Assembly (NCBI RefSeq): GCF_028551275.1
Contig: NZ_CP117025.1
Coordinates: 3,495,318-3,559,317 of the forward strand
Direction: 5' to 3'
DNA: 64,000 nucleotides
Source: Sphingomonas hankookensis
GTDB taxonomy: Bacteria > Pseudomonadota > Alphaproteobacteria > Sphingomonadales > Sphingomonadaceae
Position numbers and translations under genes: made by a program. The notes beneath the pieces are model-generated. The model saw only the letters and a list, made by a program, of their open reading frames with translations, had not been told where the DNA came from and made no database searches. This document shows positions 25,128 through 34,548 of the stretch, in pieces; positions within the stretch are counted from its first letter, which is position 1, and each line of letters opens with the position of its first letter.

Positions 25128-26552
25128 TCAGCCTTCGAGCGAGCGCATCAGCGTACGGACCGCCGCGTCGATTTCGCGATCCACCCCACGCAGTTCCTCG
25201 ATCCGCCGAACCGCATGGATCACGGTCGAATGGTCGCGATTGCCGAACTTGCGGCCGATCTCCGGCAGCGACCGGGTGGTCAGCCGCTTGGCGAGATACA
25301 TCGCCACCTGACGCGGTCGCGCGATCACCTGTGCGCGGCGCGCCGATACCAGGTCGAGCTGCTTCACCTCGAAATGCGCTGATACCGCGCGCTGGATATC
25401 GTCGATCGTAACCCGCTTGGCCGGCCCCGCCAGCATCTCGCCCAGCGTCGCATGGGCAAACGCCATGTCGATCGTCTCACCGGTCAGCGAGGCATAGGCG
25501 ACAAGGCGGTTGAGCGCGCCTTCCAGCTCGCGCACGCTGCCGCGAATCCGCCCGGCGAGCAGGTCGATCACATCCTCCGGCACCGCGGTACCCGGCACCT
25601 CGGCCAGCTTGGCGGCCAGGATTTCGTGACGCAGCTCGGTTTCGGGCGTCTTGATATCGGCGACCAGACCGCCGCCCAGCCGCGACAGCAGCCGCGGGTC
25701 GATCCCGTCGAGCAGCGCCGGCGAGCGGTCGCAGGCGATCACCACCCGCTTGCCCGCGTCCATGAACGCGTTGATCGTGTGGAGGCATTCCTCCTGCGTG
25801 GCGTCCTTCCCGGCAACGAACTGCAGGTCGTCGATCATCAGCAGGTCGACGCCGCGCAGCCGCGCCTTGAAGCTGTGCGTGTCGCGCGCGCGCATCGCCG
25901 CGACGAATTCGAACATGAACCGCTCGGCCGGCAGATAGACCGCGCTCGCACCCGGATCGGCCTCGAGGAAGGCATGGCCGATGGCGTGCATCAGGTGCGT
26001 CTTGCCCAAGCCCGTGGCGCTGTGGAGGAACAGCGGGCTGAAACGCGGCACGCCCGGTTCGGCCAGCGCCTTAGCCGCGTTGAACGCCACGCGATTCGAC
26101 GGCGCGACCACGAACCGGTCGAATCGATAGCGCGGGTCGAACGCCGGACGCTCGGCCGGGGCACGCTGCGGCACGGCGGGCATCGGTGCGGCGGCGGCCG
26201 CCGCCATCAGCGGCAACGGCGCTTCGGCCGGTGCCGAATCGAACAACGGAGCGGGCGGAACGATTCGGGTGGGCAAGGCGGTGGCGGTTTCGACGGTGAC
26301 GTCACGGACATGGGGCAGCTGGGCACGGAATTCATGCGCCAAGCGCTCGGCATAATGGTTGCGGACCCAATCGGTCATGAAGGCCGATGGCAGCGTCAGG
26401 CGGACCACGCCGTCGCCATCGGGCGCGACCAGCTCCATCGGCTTCAACCACCGGTCGAACAGTCGCTGCCCGGCGGACACGCGCAGGTTCTGGCGCACGC
26501 GGGCCCAAGCCGCTGCCACCTCCACCTGTTCATGATCCACCGGCATCGTCAC
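25128..26552 (-). CDS. dnaA: Chromosomal replication initiator DnaA
   Basis: 474 aa. Domain I at 1-85 (AWARVRQNLRVSAGQRLFDRWLKPMELV); a Pro/Ala-rich domain II; the AAA+ core (about 145-360) with Walker A SATGLGKTHLMHAIGH, Walker B LLMIDDLQF, sensor ACDRSP and box VII RLLSRLGGGLVADI; and DNA-binding domain IV with RQVAMYLAKRLTTRSLPEIGRKFGNRDHSTVIHAVRRI. Complete and apparently active. Upstream is rpsT on the same strand, 472 bases away; no exact DnaA boxes were seen there, so the chromosome origin is probably elsewhere. Confidence 0.97.
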   Translation of the reverse strand: MTMPVDHEQVEVAAAWARVRQNLRVSAGQRLFDRWLKPMELVAPDGDGVVRLTLPSAFMTDWVRNHYAERLAHEFRAQLPHVRDVTVETATALPTRIVPPAPLFDSAPAEAPLPLMAAAAAAPMPAVPQRAPAERPAFDPRYRFDRFVVAPSNRVAFNAAKALAEPGVPRFSPLFLHSATGLGKTHLMHAIGHAFLEADPGASAVYLPAERFMFEFVAAMRARDTHSFKARLRGVDLLMIDDLQFVAGKDATQEECLHTINAFMDAGKRVVIACDRSPALLDGIDPRLLSRLGGGLVADIKTPETELRHEILAAKLAEVPGTAVPEDVIDLLAGRIRGSVRELEGALNRLVAYASLTGETIDMAFAHATLGEMLAGPAKRVTIDDIQRAVSAHFEVKQLDLVSARRAQVIARPRQVAMYLAKRLTTRSLPEIGRKFGNRDHSTVIHAVRRIEELRGVDREIDAAVRTLMRSLEG

Positions 26553-27024
26553 TGAAACATACCTCTCCCGCGCCGGGAAGCATGCCTCCCGGCCCTGTCG
26601 GTCCGTCGTCTAAAAATCCCCCCTCGACCGCGCCGAAGCGTCGGTCGCACGCGAAGATTCGCGTGGGCCCCTGCTCGCCACGAGTGCGTCGGGGAGTGCT
26701 GTTTAGGAACCGGAATGCGCTTCGATCAAGTCATCAAACCGAAATAAAGGCAGTTGACACGCCCCCAGCCGCAGAAATGCGTCGGATTTCTTTTTTATGG
26801 TTCAATAACAATATGTTAAGCGCAAGTTCGCGCCGTGAATCAGCGGAATCCTAGGATTTCCGCCATTTCCCGAAGGCTTGATTCGACGTGGGCTCGCGGA
26901 ACCAATTTGGGGATGGTTGGCCGGCATCGATACCATAGCGCGCTTGGCATAGGCCGAACGCAACAAACCCCGCCGGCGCTATGGCCGACGGGGTATCCTG
27001 CTTGCCGACAATGGCCTTACGCGA
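26553..27024. other. dnaA upstream region
   Basis: 472 bases without a gene. Holds the rpsT terminator (26967-26994) and, at about 26700-26835, an unusually AT-rich block (TTTTTTATGGTTCAATAACA and neighbours) that probably carries the dnaA promoter on the minus strand. No TTATCCACA-type DnaA box was found on either strand by eye. Confidence 0.6.
26967..26994 (-). terminator. Terminator of rpsT
   Basis: An 11-base stem with one mismatch, ACCCCGCCGGC and GCCGACGGGGT, around a 6-base loop; on the minus strand it runs into TTTGTT. Confidence 0.8.
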
Positions 27025-27288
27025 TCAGGCGATCGCGCCGACGGCCTTGGTCAGACGCGAGAACTTGCGGCTCGCGGTGTTCTTGTGCAGCACGCCCTTG
27101 GCGACGCCACGGGCCAGTTCCGGCTGGACGTTCGCCAGCGCGGTGGTGGCTGCTTCGCGGTCGCCGGCGACGATCGCTGCCTCGACCTTCTTCACGAAGG
27201 TACGGATGCGGCCGACGCGCGCACCATTGATTTCCGCACGACGCGCATTGCGCCGGATACGCTTCTTCGCCTGTGGCGTATTCGCCAT
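27025..27288 (-). CDS. rpsT: 30S ribosomal protein bS20
   Basis: 87 aa. The start [34 protein letters not shown] is the family signature: a basic helix bundle that binds 16S rRNA. The end, [19 protein letters not shown], is also typical. A candidate promoter (TTGACC-17-TAAGGG) is upstream, and a strong terminator is downstream, so it is probably a single-gene unit ahead of dnaA. Confidence 0.98.
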   Translation of the reverse strand: MANTPQAKKRIRRNARRAEINGARVGRIRTFVKKVEAAIVAGDREAATTALANVQPELARGVAKGVLHKNTASRKFSRLTKAVGAIA

Positions 27289-27352
27289 GCCGTCCTCGAC
27301 TCTCGCAAATGATTGGTGCCGATCGAGTAGATCCCGACCGGAGAAGGTGCGC

Positions 27353-27381
27353 CCCTTAAACGCTTAAGCCCGCGCGGTCAA
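27353..27381 (-). promoter_or_regulatory. Candidate promoter of rpsT
   Basis: On the minus strand TTGACC (27381-27376) and TAAGGG (27358-27353) are 17 bases apart, 65 bases ahead of the rpsT start. The -35 box touches the last bases after the mutM stop. Confidence 0.45.
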
Positions 27382-28194
27382 CTATTGCTGGCATGTCCGG
27401 CACCAGAAGGTGGAGCGCCCGCCATCGACCCGGCGCTCGACCGTGCCGCCGCACGGACACCGCTCGCCTTCCCGGCCATAGACCCGGAATTGCTTCGAAA
27501 AATAGCCGAGCTCGCCGTCCGGCCGGGCATAGTCGCGCAGGGTCGACCCGCCCGCCTCGATCGCTGACAACAGCACCGCGCGAGTCGCATCGACCAGTGC
27601 CGCGAGCCGTTCGGGCGCGATCTGTCCTGCCGGCCGGGTGGGGGCGATTCGCGCGACGTTCAGCGCCTCGCAGACATAGATATTGCCGAGTCCCGCGACG
27701 ATCCGCTGGTCGAGCAGCAGCAGCTTCACCGGCGCGATCCGCCCGGCGAAGCGGCGTTCCAGATGCTCGGCGGTGAAGTCCGGTCCCAACGGCTCGGGCC
27801 CCAAGGCGAGGAACGGCGGCCATGCCGGCACCTCGGCGGTCGGCATCAGGTCGACCGAACCGAAGCGGCGCGGGTCGTTCAGCACCACCTGCCGCCCCGC
27901 CGCCGTTTCCAGCACGAGATGATCGTGGACCAGCGGCTCCTCCGGGTCGACCCGCCAGCGCCCCGACATGCCGAGGTGGAAGATGAAGCTGTCGCCGCGA
28001 TCGGTATCGATCAGCCCATATTTGGCCCGGCGCGAAAGACCGGTCACCGTCGCCCCGGTCAGCCGCTGGCCCAGATCGACCGGTATCGCCCGACGCAGGT
28101 CGGCGCGGTTGGCGACGACGCGGGTCAGCCGCTGGCCGTGCAGCACGGGGGCGAGGCCCCGGACGGTGGTTTCGACTTCGGGCAGTTCGGGCAT
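27382..28194 (-). CDS. mutM: Formamidopyrimidine-DNA glycosylase
   Basis: 270 aa. Removes 8-oxoguanine and formamidopyrimidines from DNA and nicks the strand. Mature start PELPEVETTVRGL supplies the catalytic N-terminal proline and Glu3, which fixes the start at 28194. Lys in the SRRAKYGLI loop (beta-F) and the zinc finger CPCGG ... STFWCRTCQQ at the C-terminus are intact, as is the H2TH region LLLDQRIVAGLGNIYVCEALN. Divergent from ubiE with 92 bases between. Confidence 0.97.
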   Translation of the reverse strand: MPELPEVETTVRGLAPVLHGQRLTRVVANRADLRRAIPVDLGQRLTGATVTGLSRRAKYGLIDTDRGDSFIFHLGMSGRWRVDPEEPLVHDHLVLETAAGRQVVLNDPRRFGSVDLMPTAEVPAWPPFLALGPEPLGPDFTAEHLERRFAGRIAPVKLLLLDQRIVAGLGNIYVCEALNVARIAPTRPAGQIAPERLAALVDATRAVLLSAIEAGGSTLRDYARPDGELGYFSKQFRVYGREGERCPCGGTVERRVDGGRSTFWCRTCQQ

Positions 28195-28286
28195 GGGATC
28201 CTGACGATCGGGACGGTACGCCCCTTGGTGCAAAGAAAGCTAGGTTCGGTTTGCCCCCGCCACAAGGCGCGGCTAGGGCTGTGCCC

Positions 28287-29018
28287 ATGAACGACACGGT
28301 ATCCTTCGGTTACGAAGACGTAGCCCCCGATGAGAAGACGCGGCGCGTCGGCGATGTGTTCGCGAGCGTCGCTGCCCGCTACGACCTGATGAACGACGCC
28401 ATGTCGGGGGGCATGCACCGGTTGTGGAAGGACCGGTTCGTCGCGCGGGTGAAGCCGGGCAAGGGCGAATCGATCCTCGACATGGCCGGCGGCACCGGCG
28501 ACATCGCGTTCCGCATGGCGAAGCACGGCGCGGCCATCACCGTCGCCGACATCAACCCGGCGATGCTGGGCGTCGGCATGGAACGCGCCGAAAAGCGCGG
28601 GATCGACGGCCTCGTCTGGTCCGAACAGAATGCCGAGACGCTGGATTTCGCCGATCGCAGCTTCGATGCGTACACGATCGCGTTCGGCATCCGCAACGTG
28701 ACCGACATCCCCAAGGCCCTGCGCGAAGCGCACCGCGTGCTGAAGCGCGGCGGGCGGTTCTTCTGCCTCGAATTCTCGACCGTCACCTGGCCGGGCTTTG
28801 CCGATGTGTACGACCAATATTCGCACAAGCTGGTGCCAAAGCTCGGCAAGCTGCTGGCGAATGACGAGGACAGCTATCGCTACCTGATCGAATCGATCCG
28901 GCGCTTTCCCGACATGCCGACCTTCGAGCGAATGATCGCCGATGCGGGCTTCATCCGCACCCGGGTCGAACCGATCATGGGCGGGCTGGTCGCGATCCAT
29001 AGCGGGTGGAAGATTTGA
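28287..29018 (+). CDS. ubiE: Ubiquinone/menaquinone C-methyltransferase
   Basis: 243 aa from MNDTVSFGYEDV; an upstream in-frame start is less likely. SAM-dependent C-methylation of the quinone ring. Class I methyltransferase motifs: VFASVAARYDLMNDAMSGGMHRLWKD, the SAM loop ILDMAGGTGDIAFR near 65-78, FGIRNVTDIPKALREAHRVLKRGGRFFCLEFS near 138-169. First gene of a co-directional group of quinone, CoA and nucleotide genes; ubiB follows 52 bases later. Confidence 0.97.
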   Translation: MNDTVSFGYEDVAPDEKTRRVGDVFASVAARYDLMNDAMSGGMHRLWKDRFVARVKPGKGESILDMAGGTGDIAFRMAKHGAAITVADINPAMLGVGMERAEKRGIDGLVWSEQNAETLDFADRSFDAYTIAFGIRNVTDIPKALREAHRVLKRGGRFFCLEFSTVTWPGFADVYDQYSHKLVPKLGKLLANDEDSYRYLIESIRRFPDMPTFERMIADAGFIRTRVEPIMGGLVAIHSGWKI

Positions 29019-29033
29019 TGCCGAAGGCATCAA

Positions 29034-29050
29034 ACCCCCGCGCAGGCGGG
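29034..29050. repeat. Single arm of type 1 repeat between ubiE and ubiB
   Basis: CCCCCGC-GCAG-GCGGGG hairpin followed by CTCCAGGG, matching the left arm of the full-length copies. The mate arm is missing. It occupies the only non-overlapping junction of the ubiE-to-dsrE gene row. Confidence 0.75.
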
Positions 29051-29070
29051 GCTCCAGGGCCAAAGGCAGC

Positions 29071-30603
29071 ATGACCTCGACGCTCACCCACACATGGCGC
29101 ATCCTGAAATGGGGCCGCACGCTGGCGCGGCACGGCGCGCTGATCGATATCGAGCGCAACCCGCGCACGCCGCCGCGCCTGCGCCGCGTGGTGCGCCTTG
29201 CCCGGTTCGGCGCGCGCGTGCCGAAGACCCCGCGCTATGCCGAGGCGTTCGCCGCGCTGGGTCCGGCGGCGATCAAGCTCGGCCAGACGCTCGCCACCCG
29301 CCCCGATCTGGTCGGCGAGGCGGTCGCGCAGGATCTGCTGTCGCTGCAGGACGCCCTGCCCCCGCTGCCCTGGGACGTGGTGCGCCCGGCGATCGAATCG
29401 GGCCTGGGCCAGCCGATCGAGGCGCTGTTCGCCTCCATCGAGGAAAGCCCGGTCGGTGCCGCCTCGATCGCGCAGGTCCACCGCGCGATCACCACCGATG
29501 GCCGCCGCGTCGCGGTCAAGGTGCTGCGGCCGGGCGTCGAGGCGCAGTTCTTCGACGCGATCGACACCTATGAATGGGCCGCCGCCCGGCTGGAGACGAT
29601 GGGCGGCGAGCTGAAGCGTCTGCGCCCGCGCCTCGTCATCGAAACGATGAAGCGCTGGACCGCGCGCGAACTCGACCTGCGTCGCGAAGCCGCCTCCGCC
29701 TCCGAACTGGCCGACGGCATGGAGGCCGAGCCCGACTTCACCGTCCCCGCGATCGATTGGCAGCGCACCACGTCCAAGGTGCTGACCACCGAATGGATCG
29801 ACGGGATCAAGCTGTCGAACCGCCCCGCGCTGATCGCCGCCGGCCATGACCTGAACGCGATGGCGACCCGCCTCGTCCGCGCCTTCCTGCGACAGGCGAT
29901 CGCCGACGGCTTCTTCCATGCCGACATGCACCAGGGCAATTTGTTCGCCTTGCCCGACGGGCGCATCGCCGCGATCGATTTCGGCATCATGGGCCGGATC
30001 GACCGGCGCGCGCGGGTGTGGCTGGCGGAGATTCTCTACGGCCTGATCACCGGCGACTATAAGCGCGTCGCGGAAATCCATTTCGAAGCGGGCTATGTGC
30101 CGGCGCACCACAATGTCGCCGAATTCGCCACCGCCCTGCGCGCGGTGGGCGAACCGATGCGCGGCCTGGCGGTCAAGGACATGTCGGTCGGCATGATGCT
30201 CGATTCGCTGTTCAACATCACCCGCGATTTCGACATGCAGACCCAGCCGCACCTGTTGCTGCTGCAAAAGACGATGGTGATGGTGGAGGGGGTTGCGACC
30301 GCGCTCGATCCCGATATCAACCTGTGGGAGACGGCGGCACCGTTCGTGCGCGGCTGGATCCGCGACGAGCTGGGGCCGGAGGCGATGGTCGCCGACCGCA
30401 TCGTCACCGACCTGCGCACCTTTGCCCGGCTGCCCGACCTGATCCGCAATATCGAGGCACGCTATCCCGCCCCCGGCGGCGCCCCGCCCTCTCCGCCGCT
30501 GCCCGATATCGCGGTGGTGAAGGTCGGCGGCGGTTGGCGCTATGGCCTCGTCGCCCTGGCGAGCGGAGCGGCCGGCGCGGCGCTGGTACAGCTGCTGGGA
30601 TGA
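29071..30603 (+). CDS. ubiB: ADCK/UbiB atypical kinase, ubiquinone biosynthesis
   Basis: 510 aa. Membrane-associated ABC1/ADCK family ATPase needed for ubiquinone synthesis. The KxGQ motif is in GPAAIKLGQTLATRPDLVG near 70-87; the Ala-rich loop EESPVGAASIAQVHRA and VAVKVLRPG (ATP-anchoring Lys) follow; catalytic HADMHQGN near 287-294 and the DFG triad AAIDFGIMGRI are intact. Two C-terminal hydrophobic segments anchor it. The start MTSTLTHTWRI is chosen for length. Its stop overlaps the next ATG by four bases. Confidence 0.95.
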   Translation: MTSTLTHTWRILKWGRTLARHGALIDIERNPRTPPRLRRVVRLARFGARVPKTPRYAEAFAALGPAAIKLGQTLATRPDLVGEAVAQDLLSLQDALPPLPWDVVRPAIESGLGQPIEALFASIEESPVGAASIAQVHRAITTDGRRVAVKVLRPGVEAQFFDAIDTYEWAAARLETMGGELKRLRPRLVIETMKRWTARELDLRREAASASELADGMEAEPDFTVPAIDWQRTTSKVLTTEWIDGIKLSNRPALIAAGHDLNAMATRLVRAFLRQAIADGFFHADMHQGNLFALPDGRIAAIDFGIMGRIDRRARVWLAEILYGLITGDYKRVAEIHFEAGYVPAHHNVAEFATALRAVGEPMRGLAVKDMSVGMMLDSLFNITRDFDMQTQPHLLLLQKTMVMVEGVATALDPDINLWETAAPFVRGWIRDELGPEAMVADRIVTDLRTFARLPDLIRNIEARYPAPGGAPPSPPLPDIAVVKVGGGWRYGLVALASGAAGAALVQLLG

Positions 30604-31694
30604 TCCGCCCGCGGCCACCGCTGTGGCTGTCGTCGCCCAGCCGGTTCGCAGGAGTGCGGCCGGCCATGGCGCTGGTGCTCCTGCTGCTCGGCATCGCCCT
30701 GTTGCTGACGGCATGGATGCGGCCGGTCGAGGATGTCGGCACCCGCGCCGGGGGACAGGGCGACCTCGGCCTCTACGGCGCGGTGATCGACGGGTTGCGG
30801 CGCGGCGGCGACTATTACGGCGTCATCGCGACCGAATTTCGTGCAGCCGGCTATCCGCTGCGCCCGTTCACCGCCGTCCGCCTGCCGACGCTGACCGTGA
30901 TTCAGGCGGCCCTGCCCGATATGGTGTCGGTCGTGCTGCTGGTGCTGATCGCCGCCGCGACCGGTTTCGCCTGGACCCGGCGGATCGGCGACTGGTTCGA
31001 TCGCGGCCCGCCGCGCATCACCGCGCTGTTCCTGCTCGCCGGCGGCATGGTCGCCTTCGTCCAGCCGGCGCTGGTCCATTTCCATGAGCTGTGGGCCGGG
31101 CTGCTGGTCGCATGGTCGCTCGCCATCCGGCGTGCCGATCGCTGGATCGAGGCCGTCGCGCTGGCACTGTGCGCGATGCTGATTCGGGAGACTGCCGCGC
31201 TCTATGCCGTCGTCATGCTTCTCGCCGCGCTGGTCGGGCGGCAGCGGCGCGAGGCGCTGGCATGGGGTGCGATCCTGCTGCTGTTCGTCGCCATCCTGTC
31301 GCTCCACGCCCGCGCGATCGCCATGGTGTCGGGGCCGCTCGACATGAGTGCCGCTGCCTGGGGCGGCTGGCACGGCCCCGCGCTGTTCGCATCGGGCATG
31401 GCGCGCTCGACCGCGCTGACCATGCTGCCCTGGTGGCTAGGCGCGCCGCTGGCGATGCTCGCGCTGGTCGGCTGGGCGGCGGCGCCGGGGCCGGTCGGCG
31501 TGCGCGCGGCGGCGACGTTCGGCGTCTTCGCCCTGTTGATCGCGGCATTCGCACGGACCGACAGCTTTCACTGGGTACTGATCGCCGCGCCCGCCTATCT
31601 GGTCGGCATGGCCTTTCTGCCCGATGCCTTGCGCGATCTGACGCGCACCTTGCTCGACAGGCGGCGCGTTCGGGTGCAGAGGATTACCCGATGA
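30600..31694 (+). CDS. Polytopic membrane protein, glycosyltransferase-like
   Basis: 364 aa with about nine or ten hydrophobic helices and few conserved polar motifs. A short loop after the first helix carries a negatively charged region (EDVGTRAGGQGDLGLYGAVIDGLRRGGDYYG), the place where GT-C mannosyltransferase-like proteins put catalytic acids, so a lipid-linked sugar transferase is possible but unproven. ATGA overlap with ubiB and with coaBC on either side shows it belongs to this operon. The family is not recognised with confidence. Confidence 0.75.
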   Translation: MIRPRPPLWLSSPSRFAGVRPAMALVLLLLGIALLLTAWMRPVEDVGTRAGGQGDLGLYGAVIDGLRRGGDYYGVIATEFRAAGYPLRPFTAVRLPTLTVIQAALPDMVSVVLLVLIAAATGFAWTRRIGDWFDRGPPRITALFLLAGGMVAFVQPALVHFHELWAGLLVAWSLAIRRADRWIEAVALALCAMLIRETAALYAVVMLLAALVGRQRREALAWGAILLLFVAILSLHARAIAMVSGPLDMSAAAWGGWHGPALFASGMARSTALTMLPWWLGAPLAMLALVGWAAAPGPVGVRAAATFGVFALLIAAFARTDSFHWVLIAAPAYLVGMAFLPDALRDLTRTLLDRRRVRVQRITR

Positions 31695-32869
31695 CACGCA
31701 TATTGCTGATCGTCGGTGGGGGCATCGCCGCCTATAAGGCGTGCGAGCTGATCCGCCTGCTGCGCGGGGCCGGGCACAGCGTCCGCTGTGTCCTGACCGA
31801 TGGCGGCGCGCAGTTCGTGACACCGATGACGCTCGCGGCGCTGAGCGAACAGCCGGTCCATACCAGCCTGTGGGACCTGAAGGACGAGGCGGAGATGGGC
31901 CATATCCAGCTCAGCCGCCAGGCCGATCTGGTCGTGGTCGCACCTGCCACCGCCGACCTGATGGCGCGCATGGCCGCCGGCGTCGCCGACGATCTCGCCA
32001 CCACCTTGCTGCTCGCGACCGACAAGCCGGTGCTGGCCGTGCCGGCGATGAACGTGCGCATGTGGCAGCATCCCGCGACCGTCCGCAACGTCGCGACGCT
32101 GCGCGGCGACGGCGTGAGCGTGATGGACCCGGACGAGGGCGCGATGGCGTGCGGCGAATATGGCCCCGGCCGCCTGCCCGAACCGGCGGCGATCGTCGCC
32201 GCGATCGAATCACTGACCGCGCCCGCTGCGCGACAGACGCTGGCCGGACGGCATGTGCTCGTCACCGCCGGCCCGACGCATGAGGCGATCGATCCGGTCC
32301 GCTACCTCGCCAACCGTTCCTCGGGGAAACAGGGTTTTGCCATCGCCGCCGCCTGTGCCGCGCGCGGGGCGCGGGTGACGCTGATCGCCGGTCCGGTGAC
32401 CCTCCCCACGCCCGGGGGCGTCGACCGCGTCAATGTCGAATCGGCGCGCGACATGGCGAACGCCGTTGCGCAGGCGTTGCCGGCCGATGCGGCGGTGATG
32501 GTCGCCGCCGTCGCCGACTGGCAGGTGGAGGCCGCGCCATCGAAGCTGAAGAAGGGCGACGGCCCGCCGACCCTGACGCTGCTGCCCAATCCCGACATCC
32601 TCGCGATGCTCGGCAAAAGCCCGCGTCGCCCGCGGCTGCTGGTCGGCTTCGCGGCGGAAACCGACGACGTGCTGGCGCATGCCACCGCCAAGCGGATCGC
32701 GAAGAATGCTGACTGGATCGTCGCCAACGACGTATCGGGCGATGTGATGGGTGGCGACCGCAACAGCGTCCACCTCGTCACCGCCGACGGCATCGACCAT
32801 TGGGCCGATGCGCCCAAGAGCGACGTCGCCGGTCGACTGGCCGACAGGATTGCCGATGCGCTGGCTTAG
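31691..32869 (+). CDS. coaBC: Bifunctional phosphopantothenoylcysteine decarboxylase/synthetase
   Basis: 392 aa. Coenzyme A steps two and three: ligates cysteine to 4-phosphopantothenate, then decarboxylates. CoaC part 1-185 with flavin site GGGIAAYKACELIRLL, PAMNVRMW and the catalytic cysteine in GAMACGEYGPGRL near 155; CoaB part 190-392 with VLVTAGPTHEAIDPVRYLANRSSGKQGFAIA, AAVADWQ and the KLKK motif with its catalytic Lys near 285. Complete. Overlaps neighbours at both ends. Confidence 0.96.
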   Translation: MTRILLIVGGGIAAYKACELIRLLRGAGHSVRCVLTDGGAQFVTPMTLAALSEQPVHTSLWDLKDEAEMGHIQLSRQADLVVVAPATADLMARMAAGVADDLATTLLLATDKPVLAVPAMNVRMWQHPATVRNVATLRGDGVSVMDPDEGAMACGEYGPGRLPEPAAIVAAIESLTAPAARQTLAGRHVLVTAGPTHEAIDPVRYLANRSSGKQGFAIAAACAARGARVTLIAGPVTLPTPGGVDRVNVESARDMANAVAQALPADAAVMVAAVADWQVEAAPSKLKKGDGPPTLTLLPNPDILAMLGKSPRRPRLLVGFAAETDDVLAHATAKRIAKNADWIVANDVSGDVMGGDRNSVHLVTADGIDHWADAPKSDVAGRLADRIADALA

Positions 32870-33674
32870 CCCCCTCCTCCTGCTCGCCGCCGCCGGATGT
32901 GCGACGCATGGCACGTCCTCCGCACCGTCCGCGCCTGCCCTGGCCGGGCAGAGCTTCGGCCCCGCCGCGCCGCGCGACGTCCGCACGCTGGTCGTCTTGC
33001 TGCATGGCGATGGCGACGGCGCGGTTCCGGCGACCTTCACCGGTGCCGCGCACCGACTGGCCGACGCGATCCCGCACGCGCGCGCCATCGCGCTGCTGCG
33101 GCCGGGCTATCATGACGATGCGGGCAATCATTCCCCCGGATCGCGCGGCGGCACCGGCGGCGACAGCTACACCGCCGACCGGATCGCAGCGGTGGCCGAT
33201 ACGATCAGGAGATGGCGGGATCGCTATCCCCAGGCGCGGACGATCCTCGTCGGGCAATCGGGCGGCGCGGCGATGGCGGCGGCGCTGGTCGGCCTCCGCC
33301 CCGGGCTGGTCGACGGCGTCGTGCTCGCCGGCTGTCCGTGCATGTTACCCGAATGGCGCAAGTTCCGCGCGAAACAGGGCCATGGCGGCTTCGCCACGCC
33401 GGTCGACAGCTTCGACCCGTTGATGACGGTCGGCGGGGTCGCCCCGGTCACCCGCGTCGCGCTGCTGGTCGGTGCCAACGACAGCGAGACGCCGCAGCGT
33501 TTCTCGCGCGCCTATGCAGAGGCACTGGCACTGCGCGGCATCGCCACCGATTATCGCGTGCTGCCGGGACGCGGCCATGACCTGCTCGACGACCCCGACC
33601 TGATCGACGCGGTGCGCCGCATGTCCGCCGACCCCGCCCCCGTACCGGTCCGGAACGCGATGGTGACCCCGTGA
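32856..33674 (+). CDS. Alpha/beta hydrolase lipoprotein
   Basis: 272 aa. Lipoprotein signal [15 protein letters not shown] (Cys15). The hydrolase domain has the oxyanion strand [11 protein letters not shown], the nucleophile elbow [11 protein letters not shown] (Ser near 136) and the late acid and His in [11 protein letters not shown] and [10 protein letters not shown], in the right order for a catalytic triad. Esterases of the dienelactone hydrolase or polyhydroxybutyrate depolymerase-like class look like this. Substrate unknown. It overlaps coaBC by 14 bases and dut by four. Confidence 0.85.
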   Translation: MRWLSPLLLLAAAGCATHGTSSAPSAPALAGQSFGPAAPRDVRTLVVLLHGDGDGAVPATFTGAAHRLADAIPHARAIALLRPGYHDDAGNHSPGSRGGTGGDSYTADRIAAVADTIRRWRDRYPQARTILVGQSGGAAMAAALVGLRPGLVDGVVLAGCPCMLPEWRKFRAKQGHGGFATPVDSFDPLMTVGGVAPVTRVALLVGANDSETPQRFSRAYAEALALRGIATDYRVLPGRGHDLLDDPDLIDAVRRMSADPAPVPVRNAMVTP

Positions 33675-34108
33675 TCGCGCTGCAGATCCTCCGCCTGCCC
33701 CATGGTGCCGGCCTGCCGCTGCCCGCCTATGCCACCGCCGGCGCGGCGGGGATGGACGTCGTTGCCGCCGAGGATGTCGAACTGGCCCCCGGCGCACGTC
33801 ACGCCGTCGCCACCGGCTTCGCCATGGCGATTCCGGAGGGCTATGAGGTACAGGTGCGCCCGCGCTCGGGCCTGGCGCTCAAGCACGGCATCACCTGTCT
33901 CAACACCCCCGGCACGATCGACAGCGACTATCGCGGCGAGGTGAAGGTGATCCTCGCCAATCTCGGGCAGGAACCGTTCCGCGTGGTGCGCGGCGAACGC
34001 ATCGCACAGCTGGTCCCGGCCGAGGTCACCCGCGCCACCCTCACCGAAGTCGACCTGCTCGACGATACCGTGCGCGGGGCGGGCGGGTTCGGATCGACCG
34101 GCCGATGA
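33671..34108 (+). CDS. dut: dUTP pyrophosphatase
   Basis: 145 aa, GTG start inside a GTGA overlap. Hydrolyses dUTP to dUMP, keeping uracil out of DNA. All five trimeric dUTPase motifs are visible: [44 protein letters not shown] and the flexible tail [10 protein letters not shown]. In many alphaproteobacteria dut follows coaBC, as here. Confidence 0.97.
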   Translation: MIALQILRLPHGAGLPLPAYATAGAAGMDVVAAEDVELAPGARHAVATGFAMAIPEGYEVQVRPRSGLALKHGITCLNTPGTIDSDYRGEVKVILANLGQEPFRVVRGERIAQLVPAEVTRATLTEVDLLDDTVRGAGGFGSTGR

Positions 34109-34548
34109 TGCCCTTCGCCCTGCTCGGCCTTACCGCCCAGCTGGTGCAGGCGTCGCCTCTGGTCGCACCGTCGCCGCCCATCGCGCCGCAGCCTGCGCCG
34201 CTGGCCCGGTCGCCGATCGACTGGAGCGCGCTGCCGCCGCTGCCCTATCGCCGCACCCCGCATCCGACACCGCGCATGGCCGCCTTCGTCCAGTCCGAAA
34301 TGCGCCGGACCGGCTGTCCCCGCCCCGCCCCGGTCGGCGGCCGCCTGCAGGTACAGGTCGATGTCGCGGTGCTGATCGGCGAGGATCATGTCGTCCGCGC
34401 GACGATCCCCCGCGCGATCAACTGCCCGACCGTCGAACAATATGCCGCCGGGCTGGTGGTCAGCTATGCGCGCGGCAATCTGGTGCCCCGCTTCGTCGGC
34501 GCGGGCAACTGGTATCGCGCCGTGCTGCTGTTCGACTGGGCCGAATGA
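34105..34548 (+). CDS. Secreted protein of unknown function
   Basis: 147 aa. Signal peptide ([21 protein letters not shown]), a Pro-rich stretch, then a compact region with two cysteines (RRTGCPRP and [12 protein letters not shown]) likely paired, and [17 protein letters not shown] and [17 protein letters not shown]. The alternating hydrophobic pattern suggests a small beta-alpha domain, vaguely similar in layout to the TonB C-terminal fold, without firm evidence. ATGA overlaps with dut and with the thiF-like gene. Confidence 0.7.
   Translation: MMPFALLGLTAQLVQASPLVAPSPPIAPQPAPLARSPIDWSALPPLPYRRTPHPTPRMAAFVQSEMRRTGCPRPAPVGGRLQVQVDVAVLIGEDHVVRATIPRAINCPTVEQYAAGLVVSYARGNLVPRFVGAGNWYRAVLLFDWAE

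Noticed and set aside
26553..27024. Chromosome replication origin next to dnaA
   Set aside because: An AT-rich block is present but no DnaA box cluster was seen on either strand; in related bacteria the origin is often not beside dnaA.
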